From Litomosoides sigmodontis (lineage: Eukaryota > Nematoda > Chromadorea > Rhabditida > Onchocercidae), in contig OY718803.1 of the NCBI GenBank assembly GCA_963070105.1, forward strand, positions 9,157,823 through 9,221,822: 64,000 nucleotides of DNA, given 5' to 3'. This document shows positions 39,569 through 53,800 of the stretch, piece by piece. Numbering within the stretch: position 1 is the stretch's first letter; the number at the start of each line of letters is the position of its first letter. A model generated the notes under the pieces. That model had not been told where the DNA came from and ran no database searches. It worked only from the letters and a program-made list of their open reading frames with translations. The translations under genes were made by a program, and so were the position numbers.

Positions 39569-42500
39569 TTACTGACCGGCATGCGATATATCGACTGATG
39601 TGTAATCGCCGATATACGCATTGGCACCAAGCATGGCAGCAGCTGCCGCAGCTGCATATTGCTGTTGCTGCTGAGCTTGCGCCTGAGCCTGAGCTTGAAG
39701 AGTTGCGGCGGTGCTGCTCACTGGTGCTCCATAACCTGCTGCACCCGATGGATCGTACGGTAATGAACTGAAAAATTGTGCGCGATCACAATGCGCCAGC
39801 ACATGAAAAGCACATTATGTTCCTAAGATAACAAAATGGTTTCGGCAGATATCACCAAGCAAGCCATTTTTAGAGCTCACCTGAGGTACAACTGTCCATA
39901 CTCATTTGGAGTCAATGCCGGATTTTGCAACAACTGTGCTGGCAGCGCCGCTACAGCCGTCGGTCCTTGCTGTGTCAGTGCAGCTGCAACATTTTGTTGT
40001 TGAGTTGCTACCGCTTGCAGCTGTGCCGCTAAGGCTGCAGCAGCCGCCGTTGCAGCGGTAGGTGCAGCACCACGTGAAGGAGATAGAATAATTGGTGCTC
40101 CTGTCAAACCAGGTGACCGGAGATTATTCGGCTAAAAAAGATAATATATCAGTCTAAAAGCAGTCAGATGACGAGGAAAAAAGGTCATGCAAGCTAGAAT
40201 TATGCATACATTTAGAATCCACAAAATCACCTGCGCAGCAGTAAGAGGTAGCGGTGTCATCAGACGGGCTTGCAAAGCAGCCAGCGAATTTTTGTTGACT
40301 GCAGCTGCAGCGGCAGCCTGCGCAGCAGCTGTTTGGTTAACACTTCCAGACCGATAAGTTCCGTTAATAATCGCCAATTCCATCAACTGTTTGCGCTTCA
40401 GCTCATCATCATCTGACTGTAAACGACTGGATGAGAAAGAATAGATGACATCGCTGTAGGCACGAAATGCTTCAGAATTCATGTTAATTTTACACTCTCA
40501 TTGGTCCGATTTGCACACTTCATAACTACGCAGAGACGTTCAAGCCAACAAAGAATTCATTCTTTGTTAGCTAACTACAAACGTTAGTTAGCTAACGAAA
40601 AGTACAAACATTTTTAAGTACACTTACCAATATCGAACACTATTATTATTCCACAGTGAAATGGAACTCGATAGCATTAAAAATTTCACTTCTAGAGAGA
40701 AAGAACTTACTGAAGGTACAAGTAACTTTTTTACTTCAGCTGCAGCTCGTTTCAGTTTTAATAATGCACGATTGGGTGTATCCTCGCACTGTATAAGAAC
40801 ATGTAACTCTTCCGATAAATGTTCCCAATTGGGTTTTCCACGGTTTGCTTCTTCCTAAAAATCGAAATTCTTCAAATTAACCAATAAATAAGCGAGAATT
40901 TCATAAAATTAACTTGAAGCAGAATGACAAATGCCTCAAACCTTAGCTTTATCACGCATCGAACCCTTGCCTCGAACCATTATTTTGCAACCAGTTTCTT
41001 GTTCTAGCTGCTTGGCTGTCATACCACGTGGACCCAATATCCTTCCGACAAAATTGTACTGAAAACAACTTATAATTAACTTTTAACTTGTCAGAGCGAT
41101 TTACTCCCGGAAATTCCACTTTTACTCATTTTCAAACTGGCAGGAATTCAGGGTTTCAGCCATCAGAATACTCTACTGCTATATTCAACTGTCATTCAAT
41201 GTAATGTTTTCTTGCGAGGGCTTGCTTTAGTCAACAAAGGCGAAAACAGTGGTATAGCATCGGAATAAAGTTTCATCTTTAATCACATTTATAAGGAGTT
41301 TAAGATCACTTAACTAAGTTTACACTGCACTCAAATGATTACTTCACTCTATCACTAACTAAAAATGACACTTAAATTACTGCTACAACGAAACTTCGAC
41401 ATTTAATATATATTAGAACCAATTAAAAACATAGATGAATTATGTCTGACTACAGTTTATGAATTAAAATAACGTTTACATCCGGATGTTCCTTCACAGG
41501 AACAAATATTTTTTCCGTCATGGTGGTAACCTCACCCTCCGGATCTGGTAAATTTGACATTGCATCTTTAGCAAACTCAAATTGAAATAACGATACTCGT
41601 ACTCTGCTGATTTCTGAAAAAGTTAATAATCCAAGTGTTGAATTATCCAGAAAAAAAAAGTTCCTGATTTCACATCAAAGACTTTTATTAGAGTAATTTT
41701 TAGCATTTTTAGCACATAAAAAGATATTTTTATACGTTTAAAAAAATACGTGCAAGACTCGAGAGACTTGCCCAACTGCTCACTTATAAAAGTGCAAATG
41801 TAACATACTGCATTATGCAGTCGTACTTTCTAAATATAATTAAGACCGAAACCTTCTTCAGCAAGCCGATCGAGATGATGGAAAACATTAGGAAAAGCTT
41901 CCAGCTGTTTCTTGTCTTTCAGCAATTGAGCCAAATATTCATAAGTATATTGCGTTTTATTATTACCGCTGACCTTTCCTAAATTCAACTGATAGTTAAA
42001 TTTAAAGCTAAAAATTATCAGTGGCTTTCCTTCACAAAAGGATTTTCCACATAAATATTTGGTAAACTCAAATTGCAAGAGTTAACAAACACAAAGTGTT
42101 TACAGACATATGAGCTAAGTACTACCACTGATTGACTCCAACGAGAAATCCGAACCATGGTGAATTGCTAGGCCCTCTGGGGTCTTTGAGGTTTTTTTAA
42201 GGTTTTACCGTTTACCACTATCAAATGTCAATACAAAAATTTCGTTGAAAAACATGTGCAATAGCTAATTATCTGAAACGGGATAAGTTATGTGGATCAC
42301 ATGTTGAGTACAAGATACTAAGTTTCAAATTTTCATGGAATATAAGAAAGGGAAATTTGATCAGAAAAATGAAATACTTTGCTTACAGTAACTCGTTAAG
42401 ACTACATTTTCAAATGTACTATCACGTACGTAATATTTGTTTTTTCTTCAAAGTAGGTCCTTAAGGAAGACGTACCTATACAGTTAAAAAAAGAATCGAT

Positions 42501-42974
42501 TCATCTCTCACTTCACTGCAGTTGAACTACTCAACCTTGACATCTAACCTCTCTCTTCTCTTCTCTTCTTGTTATAACCTAATTACTACCTTCATTGTCT
42601 CCTTTTCAAAATTTTGTTAAATTTTCGAAATAAATTGAGAAATTTGACTGATACACACATAGTATTAAAATTAGAAAGGCGATATGAAGTTGAACGATCA
42701 GTTTATTATTAATTATTGTAACGAGAAATTATCGGTGCAGATAGTTGCGTAATAATTACGAGTTTTGTGATGGTAGTAACAGTAGCAGTAGCAGTAGCAG
42801 CAGCAGCAGTAGTAGTAGTAGTAGCGTAGCAAAAGGGATAGCAGCATTTGAGCGGCAAGTTAGATAAGTTAACATATCATGTAAGTAATTAGGCTTACCA
42901 TTTGTTGTGGGGGCGTTTGATGCCTCTGATTGTGCATGCGGTGAGATTGGCGTGTTTGTTGAGGGTAGGTGCCC
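39569..42974 (-). CDS. asd-2: STAR-family KH RNA-binding protein, ASD-2/QKI type (8 coding exons, N-terminal exon missing)
   Basis: Exons: 42899-42974, 41853-41978, 41480-41613, 40942-41058, 40711-40854, 40231-40416, 39881-40131, 39569-39767 (TAA). The phases join into 410 residues. In order: a Ser/Thr/Pro lead; QUA1 ([20 protein letters not shown], residues about 35-68); KH with the GPRG loop ([20 protein letters not shown], then [14 protein letters not shown]); [23 protein letters not shown]2 ([20 protein letters not shown]); an Ala/Gln-rich tail with [16 protein letters not shown]-1 has a different tail; Ala/Gln content and NGTYRSG favour ASD-2. STAR dimers bind ACUAAY-type RNA; C. elegans ASD-2 controls muscle splicing (let-2, unc-60). 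The first exon ends in phase 0 and has no ATG, so an upstream start exon is required; I could not identify it. Confidence 0.93.
40547..40596 (-). promoter_or_regulatory. Structured CUAAC-rich element in an intron of the STAR gene
   Basis: Within intron 40417-40710, directly upstream of the QUA2 exon. It comprises a perfect inverted repeat with 10-base arms and a 2-base loop (40547-40568, arm AACAAAGAAT), the palindrome gttagctaac at 40566-40575, and gttagttagctaac at 40583-40596. Read on the transcript strand it has CTAACTAAC followed about 14 bases later by another CTAAC, i.e. the bipartite ACUAAY...UAAY layout preferred by STAR/QKI proteins. The motif match is seen in the sequence; regulation is inference. 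Confidence 0.5.
42781..42826. repeat. CAG/TAG trinucleotide repeat in STAR gene intron
   Basis: Mixed (CAG)n and (TAG)n units just downstream (coding sense) of the exon at 42899-42974. Read on the coding strand it is CTG/CTA. Intronic, since the exon donor gtaagc at 42898-42893 precedes it. Confidence 0.85.
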
Positions 42975-45900
42975 CTGCAAAATACCAACAGAGCCAATAT
43001 TAAAGAATAGAAAATAAAATTAAAATATTACTAAAGACGATGAAAAAAAGAAAACACTTGCTTGTTAATATTATATTACTAATTATTATTATTATTAACA
43101 TAATTAAAATGTACTACTTGGTTCCTTCGCCATGGGAATAAATACTGTAAGTCATGTAATGCAGTAATTTTGTAAAATTCGTCCGATTTTTACTGTGTAC
43201 TACTGTTTGAAAGTAAAGATATCTCTCCCCTCCACCCTATCTCTATATCAGCAATAATGACACAAAAAGCTAAGAGATATGATTTGTGTAGAGTCGCAGA
43301 AATATTTCAGCACCTCGATGTAAATCGACATATTCAAAATTGCAATTTTAATTTTACACTGCTTCGATCCTTTCGTGCTTTTACAATCTAATCTCACGCT
43401 AACTTACCTGTTTTGACTGAAGCAATAATTAGAAAAGAATTTCCTCAAAATGCGTGAAGTAATAATTTTGCAAAAGTACTTATTTGTTTTAAAAATAGAA
43501 ATGTGTACCTTATTTGCATGCCTACCATGTAGAATAAGCACTTAAGGGAAGTGACAAATTGCTTCTTATTTCTCTGACATAATAACTTTCGTAACATAAC
43601 CCCTCACCAATTATATTTTGATGAATATAATTTTAATTTATGTTTTGTTAAAAGTGTACAGAGCGTTACTTTGTTGAGGAAGAAGAAAATCAATTACAGC
43701 TCGTTATGGCTCTGAAGATATACATCAAAGAATTACAGTGCAGTGGAAATGCAAAGAGCAAAAAAAGCGATATAAATGCTGCCATTCATCCTTGTACAGT
43801 TAATTTTTTTAGGGTTACATTTTCCTATCGAAACGATCACCTCTCACTTATTTTTTCACCGCTTTCATCACGTAATTGTATAATCAAAAATGATCTTCCA
43901 TATGCCTCATTAAATCTCTCATTCTTAAACAATACTTCAAAATTAGCTTCATTTTTTCTCTCTTAAGGAACAAAACTACAACAGGTAAATGGCTTCACCT
44001 CATCCTTTTTGTTTTCCATGCATTTAACACTTGGCAACTGTAATTTAAAGCTAGCGATATATCTCAGAGTAGCTAATAAAAAATATAAGCATGAAGTTAT
44101 ATTATAATGACTAATTCATTAGTTGGAATAAAAAATTTTTCTTGATTATAAAAATAAGATGTAAGGTGAAAGTGGGAAAAGCATAACAAGTGAGATGAAG
44201 GATTATTTGTTGTTGATGTGCAAGATTTAGGAAAAAAGCCGCAGGCGGCAGTGCAATTCTCTTCAACATTCCAAAATACTTAAAAATATTTAAAAATGCT
44301 CATTTCTATTATCAAAAACTAGAAATATTCAGATCTTTTGAAGTAAGAATTTGAAACCACTCGCTACAATTCGGACCTATCTTGCGCATCCAATTCCATG
44401 CTCTCATTAACTACACGTATGCTATCATTTATAGTCACTACCTATCTACATCTGCTTAATTTTCATACTTGGAATTTCCAATGACCGACCAGCGCTCCCC
44501 ATCATCGATGCAACCACTGCCTAACTTATAAAATTTCACCTTAAAATCAATGACATGTTATTAATTGATGCGAAGTAATTAGCAAAGGGCATAAACATAC
44601 GTTTTCCATTGTCTACATGCACATATCATCAATAAGCGCTGAAGAAATCGCAATTTCGTTTGTCGTTGTCTGAAAAAGTATATAAAATTAAGGGCTTTTC
44701 ACATTATCCGTGCAGTATGCTTCACTCGTAATTTTAAATAAAGCGAACACCCAACGAACAATGCACGAACATATGAAATTGCTTTTCAATTGTTGAAACA
44801 AGAGGTTACCATATGAATAGCAGCACATGTACTACTCTATTACTATTCAGTATATCCCATTTCTCCACCACCATCTACAGACAGTAAACGAGGCTAAAAA
44901 ACTGAAAATTGCAGGTGAAAGTAAAATTCTGTTTCATTAATCATCTGAAACTAAACTGCAAAAGTCACGCTTGAAAAGCACCTCATCAAAATTGGTATAG
45001 AAGATAAATAAAGAGAAACGTGAAGCTCAACGAAGTCAAGGTCGACGGAGGGAATAGCAGTGTAGTTACATCTCTTTCGTTTTGTCCATCCTTTCATTTT
45101 CATATTCCTTTACTGTTTCTTCGCTTTCTCTTCACTCTGATCAATCAAACTATTTCGACCAGAAGTGCAAAAGAGGAAAACTGCTACCACCGGAGAGGAT
45201 GCCAAAATATCATAAATCCAATCAACATTGAAAAGATGCGCAAAGTCACTCCTATGTAAGGCTGTATTTTAAAATAGAATGAAGAGTAACTCTTAAAATG
45301 AATAGCAAATGAGCTCGTATTCTGAAGCTTCCAAAACATTTTCAAACAATATCCACTTTCATTGAAAAAAAAAGGAAAAAAACGAATGTTATTGATTTTT
45401 CGTCATACAAAAAAAAAAAAATTTAATCATCGTCACCTTGAAAATCATCCCCCCCTCCCATTGATGACTTTACATGACGCAGGCAATATTAAGCGTTAAG
45501 CTTTTTTTTTGAACTTTATCATATTATGTTCTTAATTCTTTTTAAAAGCTTAAAAAATGTTCCCAAAGAGATATAAGTAGAGTAGTTTATCTAAAGAGTT
45601 AACAATATTTCCATCAGAAGATAGCGTTCATAAAGTATAGAAGATTACAAAAGCAAAAAAACACGAAGAGTTCGAGTGAAACTAATGCAATCTGCTTCAA
45701 CATTACCATTATGTTGGCAAGTCCTTCTTCAAAAAACAGGAAAAATTTATCCCGCCGACGCCTTCTTGCATAGCAGCAGTCCGAAAAGAGAAAGAAAGAA
45801 TCTTGAAAACAATCCCACTGAAACGGCGAGAAGTTCGAAAGAAAAAGAAGTTAACGAGTTTTATATGAATGACGAGAATTTTTCTTGAATGATCACCTGC

Positions 45901-48900
45901 TATAAAAAAAAAGCTCATGATATGATAGCGGCAGAGCGAAACAGAAGCAGAGGAATAATCAAACGACTGAAATCAAACAGGTCTATTTTAGCGGAAATTT
46001 ATGATTGAATTTAAGAGCTATAACCGAAGTTTGGCAAGTCCAAATGAAATACATTGGCTTTGTGTACAACCAATAAATACATCATCAGTAAAGCGCCATC
46101 TAAAATAAAATTTTAAACATTTGAAGAAATTTTTTGAAGACCAAACCAAAAAATTACCACTATCATTTCCTGAGAAAATTACTGAGAGTTCGCAGGGATG
46201 ATACTGGCATACGGAAGATGGAATCAGAAATTGCATCATAACTAGCCAACTTTTTTTAAAAGACATTTAAAATCCATTCTACTTAATTGAGGGAAATTTT
46301 CAATTGATTTTTCTAAACAATCATTTTAGAGATGAAAAATAACATAGAAACCAAAAATAGAAACTAATATATACTGCAACGCAACGCTCTCCCTTGTACC
46401 AGCAAGTGCAACAGAAAATTTCTTTCTTCCCGACACCAGCTGCTGCGTACCGAGAGTTCACACAATGAGGTGGGCGTCTCTTTTTATTTAAATATATAAA
46501 AACAGTTCTCCTAAATTCTAAATTAGTTTATCAGGAATATTCGTTGCTTATTACGTCAAGTGTAATCAATTACCCATCGTGGGAACATTGCTTACGTTAT
46601 GTGCTCTGGTCGGTAACCTAATCAATGGACGGAAAAAAGCAATAACTGATAAATGGATTGTTGGTATTTGGCGTACTACTCTCTCAGTGTCTCCATCACC
46701 TACGAATCCCGATCCAAAATTCTTGTAAGAAATTAATTTTTCATGATTTTATTTAAAACATTTGAAAACAATGATTTAAATATAAATATCTCGAAAAACT
46801 AAAAACCGGTAGTTTGAAAATATTCGGAAAAAAAATTTCCTTTCATTTAGAAAGTGAGAACAGATGACGTGACTGGTGCTCCTTTCCATTTCTGAATAGA
46901 CAAATCGAAGCAGCACAAATGGAATTTTTTAAATTTTGAGAAGTATACATATTACTACCGAAAGTAGTGAGAAACTTTTGATGCATTCCCATCTATTACC
47001 TAGAGAGATCTAGCATTAATAGTTCTACACCGCAATTACAGAAAAATGTGCTAACATCTCTTTTTTTTCACCAACTAACGAACTTAATACATAAACCTCA
47101 AAGATCATATTTCAAAAAATTCTTCACTGAAATCAACGGATGAGCAATATTTCTTTTTCAACCAGTAAAGTGCTATTCCTTCATGTACTTTACCCTCAAG
47201 TAGAATCGTTGAAACCTACAAAATTACAACGAATTAGAGAAACTGCATCCTAGTATGTAGCCAAACGACGACAAAAATGTGACGTGAAACAAGTTTTGCC
47301 AAAAAATAGTGATCGAGAAAAAGCTTGAAAACAAATAACAATGCAAGGAGTAAGAATCTTTTAATTCAATGAAAAGTAATTGCCAGTTGACGAGTGTGAG
47401 ATGAGAATCACACAAATAACTGGCTTATTTTAAGAAATTATTTAATTGAAACGCGATTAACAATGAATTTCGATTTATCAGATCTCTTTTATAGTAATTA
47501 ATTTTCTTAATTCAGCTAATTTAAAGATTTTTCTGCTGTTTTTGTCACGCAAAAATAATTAAGTTATTAAATAAGCCTGTGAATACAAGTAATTTGATTC
47601 TGAGACATGTTTTATCTTGAAGCATTGATTAGAATAATTTCAAGATATTTCGCTTATTTAATCGAATGTTTAATTTTGAAAACGATGTATGGAAACTAAC
47701 TGTAATTGAAATACAAAGAAATTCCAAATCCTATCATTTTAAGCAAAAAAATGTTTCAAAAATTGGAAGTCGGTGTTTTGATAAAATTTAATCTTATAGT
47801 GCAAAACAACATGGATACTGCATTCCATTCATTATTTCATTGATTACAGTAAAAGGAAAAGAGCCGATACATTATCCCACGTCTGTTAAAAATATTTTGC
47901 ACGCTAAAAAAACAGGTTTATAATAAAAAATTACTTAAAAAAATAAAGAAGCAGATGAAGCTCAAGCTACCCACCTACCTCCTGACTAATAGTTATAACA
48001 ATCAAATTAAGCGTATAGTAAAGTAGCGCAATGAACGAGGAGAAAATGAAGGAATTTCGCCGCATTGATAATCACAGGCAAAAATTTTACATCTCTTATC
48101 TGTTAATTAACTATCATCTGACAAGGTACAGATGACACTCCTATTCTCGTCGAAATTTAAAAAATGAACTATGGGAATGATGTTAATAACCAAAAAATAC
48201 ATAATGGAAGGATGACACGACTCACTCATAATTTCCATCATCATCACTGAGTATGTATTAGCTGCCATTTGTAAACAATTGAGAGTATGCAAATGAATAG
48301 GTAGTAATTAACATTCAATCGTATGACAAACACCCTCATTCCATGGTTTATTGTTGAAAATATCATTTTCCAGCTTCTGGCATTGCCACTACAGAAATCA
48401 CTAACACTATTTCAATACCAAATTATCATCAGAGCTGCAACAATTTCAAAGAGAAATAATTGTATTATCGAATATCGTAATCGTCCCACAACTATTAAAA
48501 ATTTGTTATTCTTATAGCCTTCTTTCTCTCTATGCTTGCAAGTAGTAAACGTGGAAGTCGTGGAAAATAATACAGAGAGTGGAAGTATAACAGTTAAAGA
48601 TTCAAATGAAAAGACAAACGATCTAAATGCAATAAAATTTTAACTAGTGAGAAATACATGAGGCATACTTTGCAAACGGATGATAATTCCTCGCTGCCTT
48701 TTTAGCGCTCCGATTGTTCCTATAACTAGTAAAATTCATTGATTTCTCGTCAGATGTAATTGCACTGTTGTAAAACAAAAGCGTACAACTCTTCTCCCTC
48801 ACACACAAACACATTCCAGAAGCACGCCGATAACTTATTATTAAGCCAGTGAGAGGAAACGAAATTACTCTAAGGAAACAAAAAGCAATAAAGCAAATAG

Positions 48901-50784
48901 CCGTTGGCTGACGCCTGAAAAATTTGCTAAAAGTTCCCTTATGTTCCCATACAATACAAATGTACAGTCATCTGATAGTAACTTAATTTTCCCTAATCTA
49001 TTCTCATTCGTTATAATGCTGCTGAAATATGTTCACGAAATTATTGAGAGGAATAAAAAAAGCTGTACCATTTATTGAGACGAATAAACCATTTCATTAG
49101 GATGGAGGTGAAGTTTAGAACAATTAAAAGCTTTCTCTTGCTATAAATAATAAATCCACAGGTATCGGAGAAATGTGCTCTCCTTAAATTAGTAGTGTAA
49201 TGTCATAAAGCCCAAAAATTTAATGTTTTGACATAAAATTTTCAATAAATGATATGGAAACCAAAGAATAGTAAACAATGATGCATTAGACATATTGTGT
49301 GCTAACGGAAAGAAGAAATGAGGATGGAAAAGACGGAACAGCGAGAAAGTAGCAGTTGTTCCACTTTACAACATCCAATGATCTCGAACTCCATCTTCAC
49401 TTTCAACTAAAGCTGTAAAACTTGAAATGCACGCCAGGAAGGGAAAGGATGATTGGAGCAACAGCGGTTCTGGACTAGCTCAAAATTTAAACCCACCCCT
49501 TCACCTGTTAATCTTCAAAAAAATGAATCTCATCCACCATCGAACTTTGTTTCCTTTCCTTTCTATTTTCAGCCTTACAATTCCACATTCACGGGTAAAA
49601 AAGAGCTTGTACATGCTTCGATTTATTCGAAACAGTACTCAGATTAAATGGGTTCAAATTATTCATGTATTACGCAACTTATTCCGAAAAAAAAAACTCA
49701 TCGATCCACAATCTCCTTTATTTCACCTCTGAAGAGAAATGACAATTGGTATGCTTTGCCGAATAATTACAGCCAAAGCGTAGTAAAACAACCAGGTATT
49801 AATAAATCGCCTTCCGTGACTGTCATATTTTGCCACGAATGATGAACGAACATAGAGAACTGAAAGAGGAGATGATTTTTCTTCTGGCATCTTTTAATGA
49901 TTTGCGCACGTCAAAACGGAATGTGGGATGAATATACAATTTAGAACATGTGAAAATGAAGCTCTTAATTAAACTTTCAAACCCTATGGTAATGATTATT
50001 ACTGCCATACTAATCAAATATGCAACATATTAACATTCAGAATTTCCAGACTATTCGTGAAAAATATTGTTCAACACTATCCGATTTATCTCTTCTAACA
50101 CTACAATAGATTCTCTTCGAATTTTTATTTATCGTCAGCAATCTTTCCTGTGCGGATTTGTACTACGCACCAGTATTACTCTTCTTTCGTATTCTCGCTT
50201 AACCTCTACTTTTTAGCGATCATAAATTTTAAAACATTAGAAAAAAAAAGATGCTGTAGAATTGATTTGAAAAAAGTAAGAAATAATATTAAAATTTAAA
50301 TAACAAATGTATTTAAAGAAAGAAGTTTCTGACAGTGAGCAACCAATAACACTGTCCAAATTTCCGAAATTAATGCTTATTTATTTCCTGTGGTCAATAG
50401 TGAGAGTTAAAAAATGAATTGTGACGATATTGTCGATTTTTACGAGCCCTATTACACTACAAAGAGGAGCAAACTACTGTAATCATTTACACAAAGTTTG
50501 TTTCGCCCAGAAAAATTCGTTCTAAAATTAATGAGGATAATCTTCTGGGATAAAGTTGAAGAAGAGGATTGAACAGGCACAAAGCATTGCCAGTTTACAA
50601 ACAGCTCGACGACTTATTGAGTCGCTTGGGAACTTAATTACACAATAAAGAGAAACTCGCGTGTCACGAATTGAAATTAGATGATGAATATATTCCAACC
50701 TTTATTTCGAATTATTTAGGAAAATACTGTTTGAAAAAAATGTTTTTTCATCCTTTAAAATCATACGTTGATGACAAAAAAAGG

Positions 50785-50828
50785 ATACACACACACATGC
50801 ACACATACACACACACACACACACACAT
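50785..50828. repeat. (AC)n microsatellite
   Basis: AC dinucleotide run with two ATGC/AT interruptions in the first half, then about 12 pure AC units. Confidence 0.9.
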
Positions 50829-53800
50829 AATATTCGAAAGCTAAATTTTTGAAAACTGTTCAGCTAGAAATCATATATCGTTTACAGGGAAACTGTGCAA
50901 TAATGAACAGAATTTCTGACGTGTTTACTTAATCCTCAAGAATGAAACTTTGAGAAAAGGTAAGCCTATACTTCGCTTACTTTAGTTATGCACTTATCCA
51001 ACATATCTATCTCCTAATCAAAAGTAAAGCCGGGTAAATCCAATATACAATCGCATAAAAAAACTGAATTTTCAAAATTTCCTGAAATAGATTGAAATTG
51101 AAACATTCAGTTTCGCGAGCAAAAGTAGAAAAACAGTGGAGTATAAACTAAAAGAGATCCAAAGTTTTATATTATCTTTTTTATATTAAAAAGCTAAAGA
51201 ATCTTTTGCTGGCAAAGGAATGTGCCCCAAAAAATTGTTGTCTAACTTCAGTACCACTTGGCTGTCGTACTTCAACACCAAAGATGTTCAAGTCATTCAA
51301 GTCAAGTTTCAAGCGCACAAGCAAAAAATCCATTAATGGAATTAGTGGTCAACTTACAGGCAGTCCTTACATTTATAATGTTTATAATACTGAATTAGGA
51401 GGATGAGGCTTGTTCGTTTGTTTTGGTCACTGAATAATAATTACCTAAAATATATTTCGACAAAATTTTGGGTAATATTACTTCTAAAAAGTTTCAGACT
51501 TTTTTCACTTTTTCTTTAACTTCCTCCTTCTCGCTTAATCAAAAAAAAAAAAAGCTAGAAATTTCAACGATTTATCGAAGAGATTTTTATGAAAAATTCA
51601 TTGAAACTTATCCAACTACCAGTATTATTTACTATTATTATTAGTACTAATACTACCACTTATCGAAAAATACCAAGCGATAATGAGATTTCTTGTGTAT
51701 CAAGTCTGCAGTACTGAATTAAGTGCAAGTGTATTTCCCTCCCCATTCACATCGATATTCTCCTTTCTATGAGTATTCAACGAAAAACCGAATTGTGGAC
51801 ACTTCACTTTTTAAAAAGGAATAATACAAATGAAAGTGAGAAATTTTTGAAAGACCAAATGAAATCATTCCAAAAAACGCTATGAAAATAAAATGAAATC
51901 AAGAAAGTGATCAATACGATTGATATCTGCATAAGGAACAGTCAGTAGCGAGAGAAAAACAGATAGGTAATGAGCTCAGCCTGAGCACGCTATGACCGGT
52001 AAACACATGACCATTGGAGATTGCTTGGTCAGTAAATAAGTGATCGATGGCGTAATTACAACCCATAAGCCAATGAGCTGATGAAAAGAAATAAGATGAC
52101 AGAAATTTGGCCGAAAAATGACCAACATTTTGCAAAAAACAAATAGTAGCAGTAGAAGTGGGTCTAATCTTTAGTAGTCGGTCTCGCTTTTCCTACCACG
52201 CTTAAAATTATTCAAGTCACTCAAATCATTGACCAATTTTCTTCCGAATAAAAAAAAACACGGTAATAACCTATGCCTGCTAACGCATGCTACATTGAAT
52301 AATTGCAAAATTGAGTCACTCTTCACACGGGAAAGCTAACTGGAAGTAATGGGAAGCTAACTGATTAACATCATCGAAATCACCGCTTAAATAACATTTT
52401 CAATAAATATGGTATTAGAAAAAGCAATGCTAGAAAAATTACTATGAGTAAATAAACATACATGTATGCGATCAGCAATTAACAGATTGAGAATCTGAAA
52501 TTCAAACAATGGCAAGCGAAAAACAAAAAAAGAGAAAGAGAAATTGAATGTGACAAATTATTTTTGATCATATGATCCATAAAAACAACATTACTACCAT
52601 GGAAAAAGAAAATTTCGATTTTTCCATTCAACTAGTCATACATCATTTCAATGAAGAAATCAACAAATAATGCGAACGTTAAGAAGTGAAAAGAGAATGA
52701 AAATAAAAGATAAAAACAAGATAAATTTTTGAAGATCAAAACTGCGTACCATCCCTTTACAATCATGAAATATTAAAAGGTTCCATGTCGCGATTTTGAC
52801 GTGACGTATTCCACTCAAACCTTAAATTTCAATAAAAAGTTATGATAGCGATAATAGCTATCAATAACAATCACTGTTATTACCATTTCTACTGCTTTTT
52901 ACAGCTAAGTTTATTATAACACTGTACCTACTGCAACTAATATCTCTGCATGCGAAAATTTATGTAAACCACGCTTCCCAACTTTCAACAAGTATTATTT
53001 GTCATATCATGAACAGCTAATTATACAAATAATAGATTTTAATTTAGCCATTGAAAGAAGACTGATAAGGAGTTATTGCATTCCATCACTAAGGGTAAAA
53101 AGTGCGTAGTAAAAAAAGAAAGATTAATATTCAGGAAGTCATAGTTTTACAACATGTAAATAATTAATGCTACTAACATTTCAACGGCGATTTAATTTCA
53201 CTACTTGATAAGGAAAGGAAATAAACGTCACTTACAGGAAAGGAGCAAAATGGAGAAATGAAAGATAACTACTTCAATTTCCTTACTTAGTGTACACATT
53301 TCAACACCCAGTCCGTAATTTTAAAAACGTCGTAATAAACAAATTTAATTTTATTAACTTGCCATAAGGAAATTTACACTCAAGTATAGGTGAAGTTAAG
53401 GACTATTACTGAATAATAATAAAGGTTGCATATTAATTGATTTAAGTGTCTTGTAGTTTCAGGTATGCATAAACATGCTATAATATTGGTTATAACTGAT
53501 AATTTCAATAGACCTACAAAGACGAATTCAGTTTTTTTCTTGAAAAGACGAAACTCAATGGATCTATGGATCATTTTTTCAGTTAGCAATGTTTTACTTT
53601 GATTTCCATGTTATATCTAGCGGTAGAAGAAACGATCGTACGTTAAATCGCTAATAACTTTTTTGCAAAGGATAAAAGTGAAAATATTCGAAAAGAAGGG
53701 AGGATGAGAATTTATCATTCGATCACAGCAGTTTGAATCAACATCAGTAACGGATGTGAAACACGCGTTCATAATCTTGAATAGTCACATTAAGCGTACA

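Noticed and set aside
41979..42078. Continuous open frame upstream of the QUA1 exon as a possible alternative N-terminus
   Set aside because: It reads through the intron side of a clear acceptor (tttag before 41978), starts at TTG rather than ATG, and the exon at 42899-42974 joins in correct phase instead.
49427..49732. Plus-strand open frame of 101 codons
   Set aside because: No coding bias, overlapping open frames in other phases and no family resemblance.
50785..50828. Regular AC array as a CRISPR-like or telomeric repeat
   Set aside because: It is a simple dinucleotide microsatellite with no spacers, in a eukaryotic genome.
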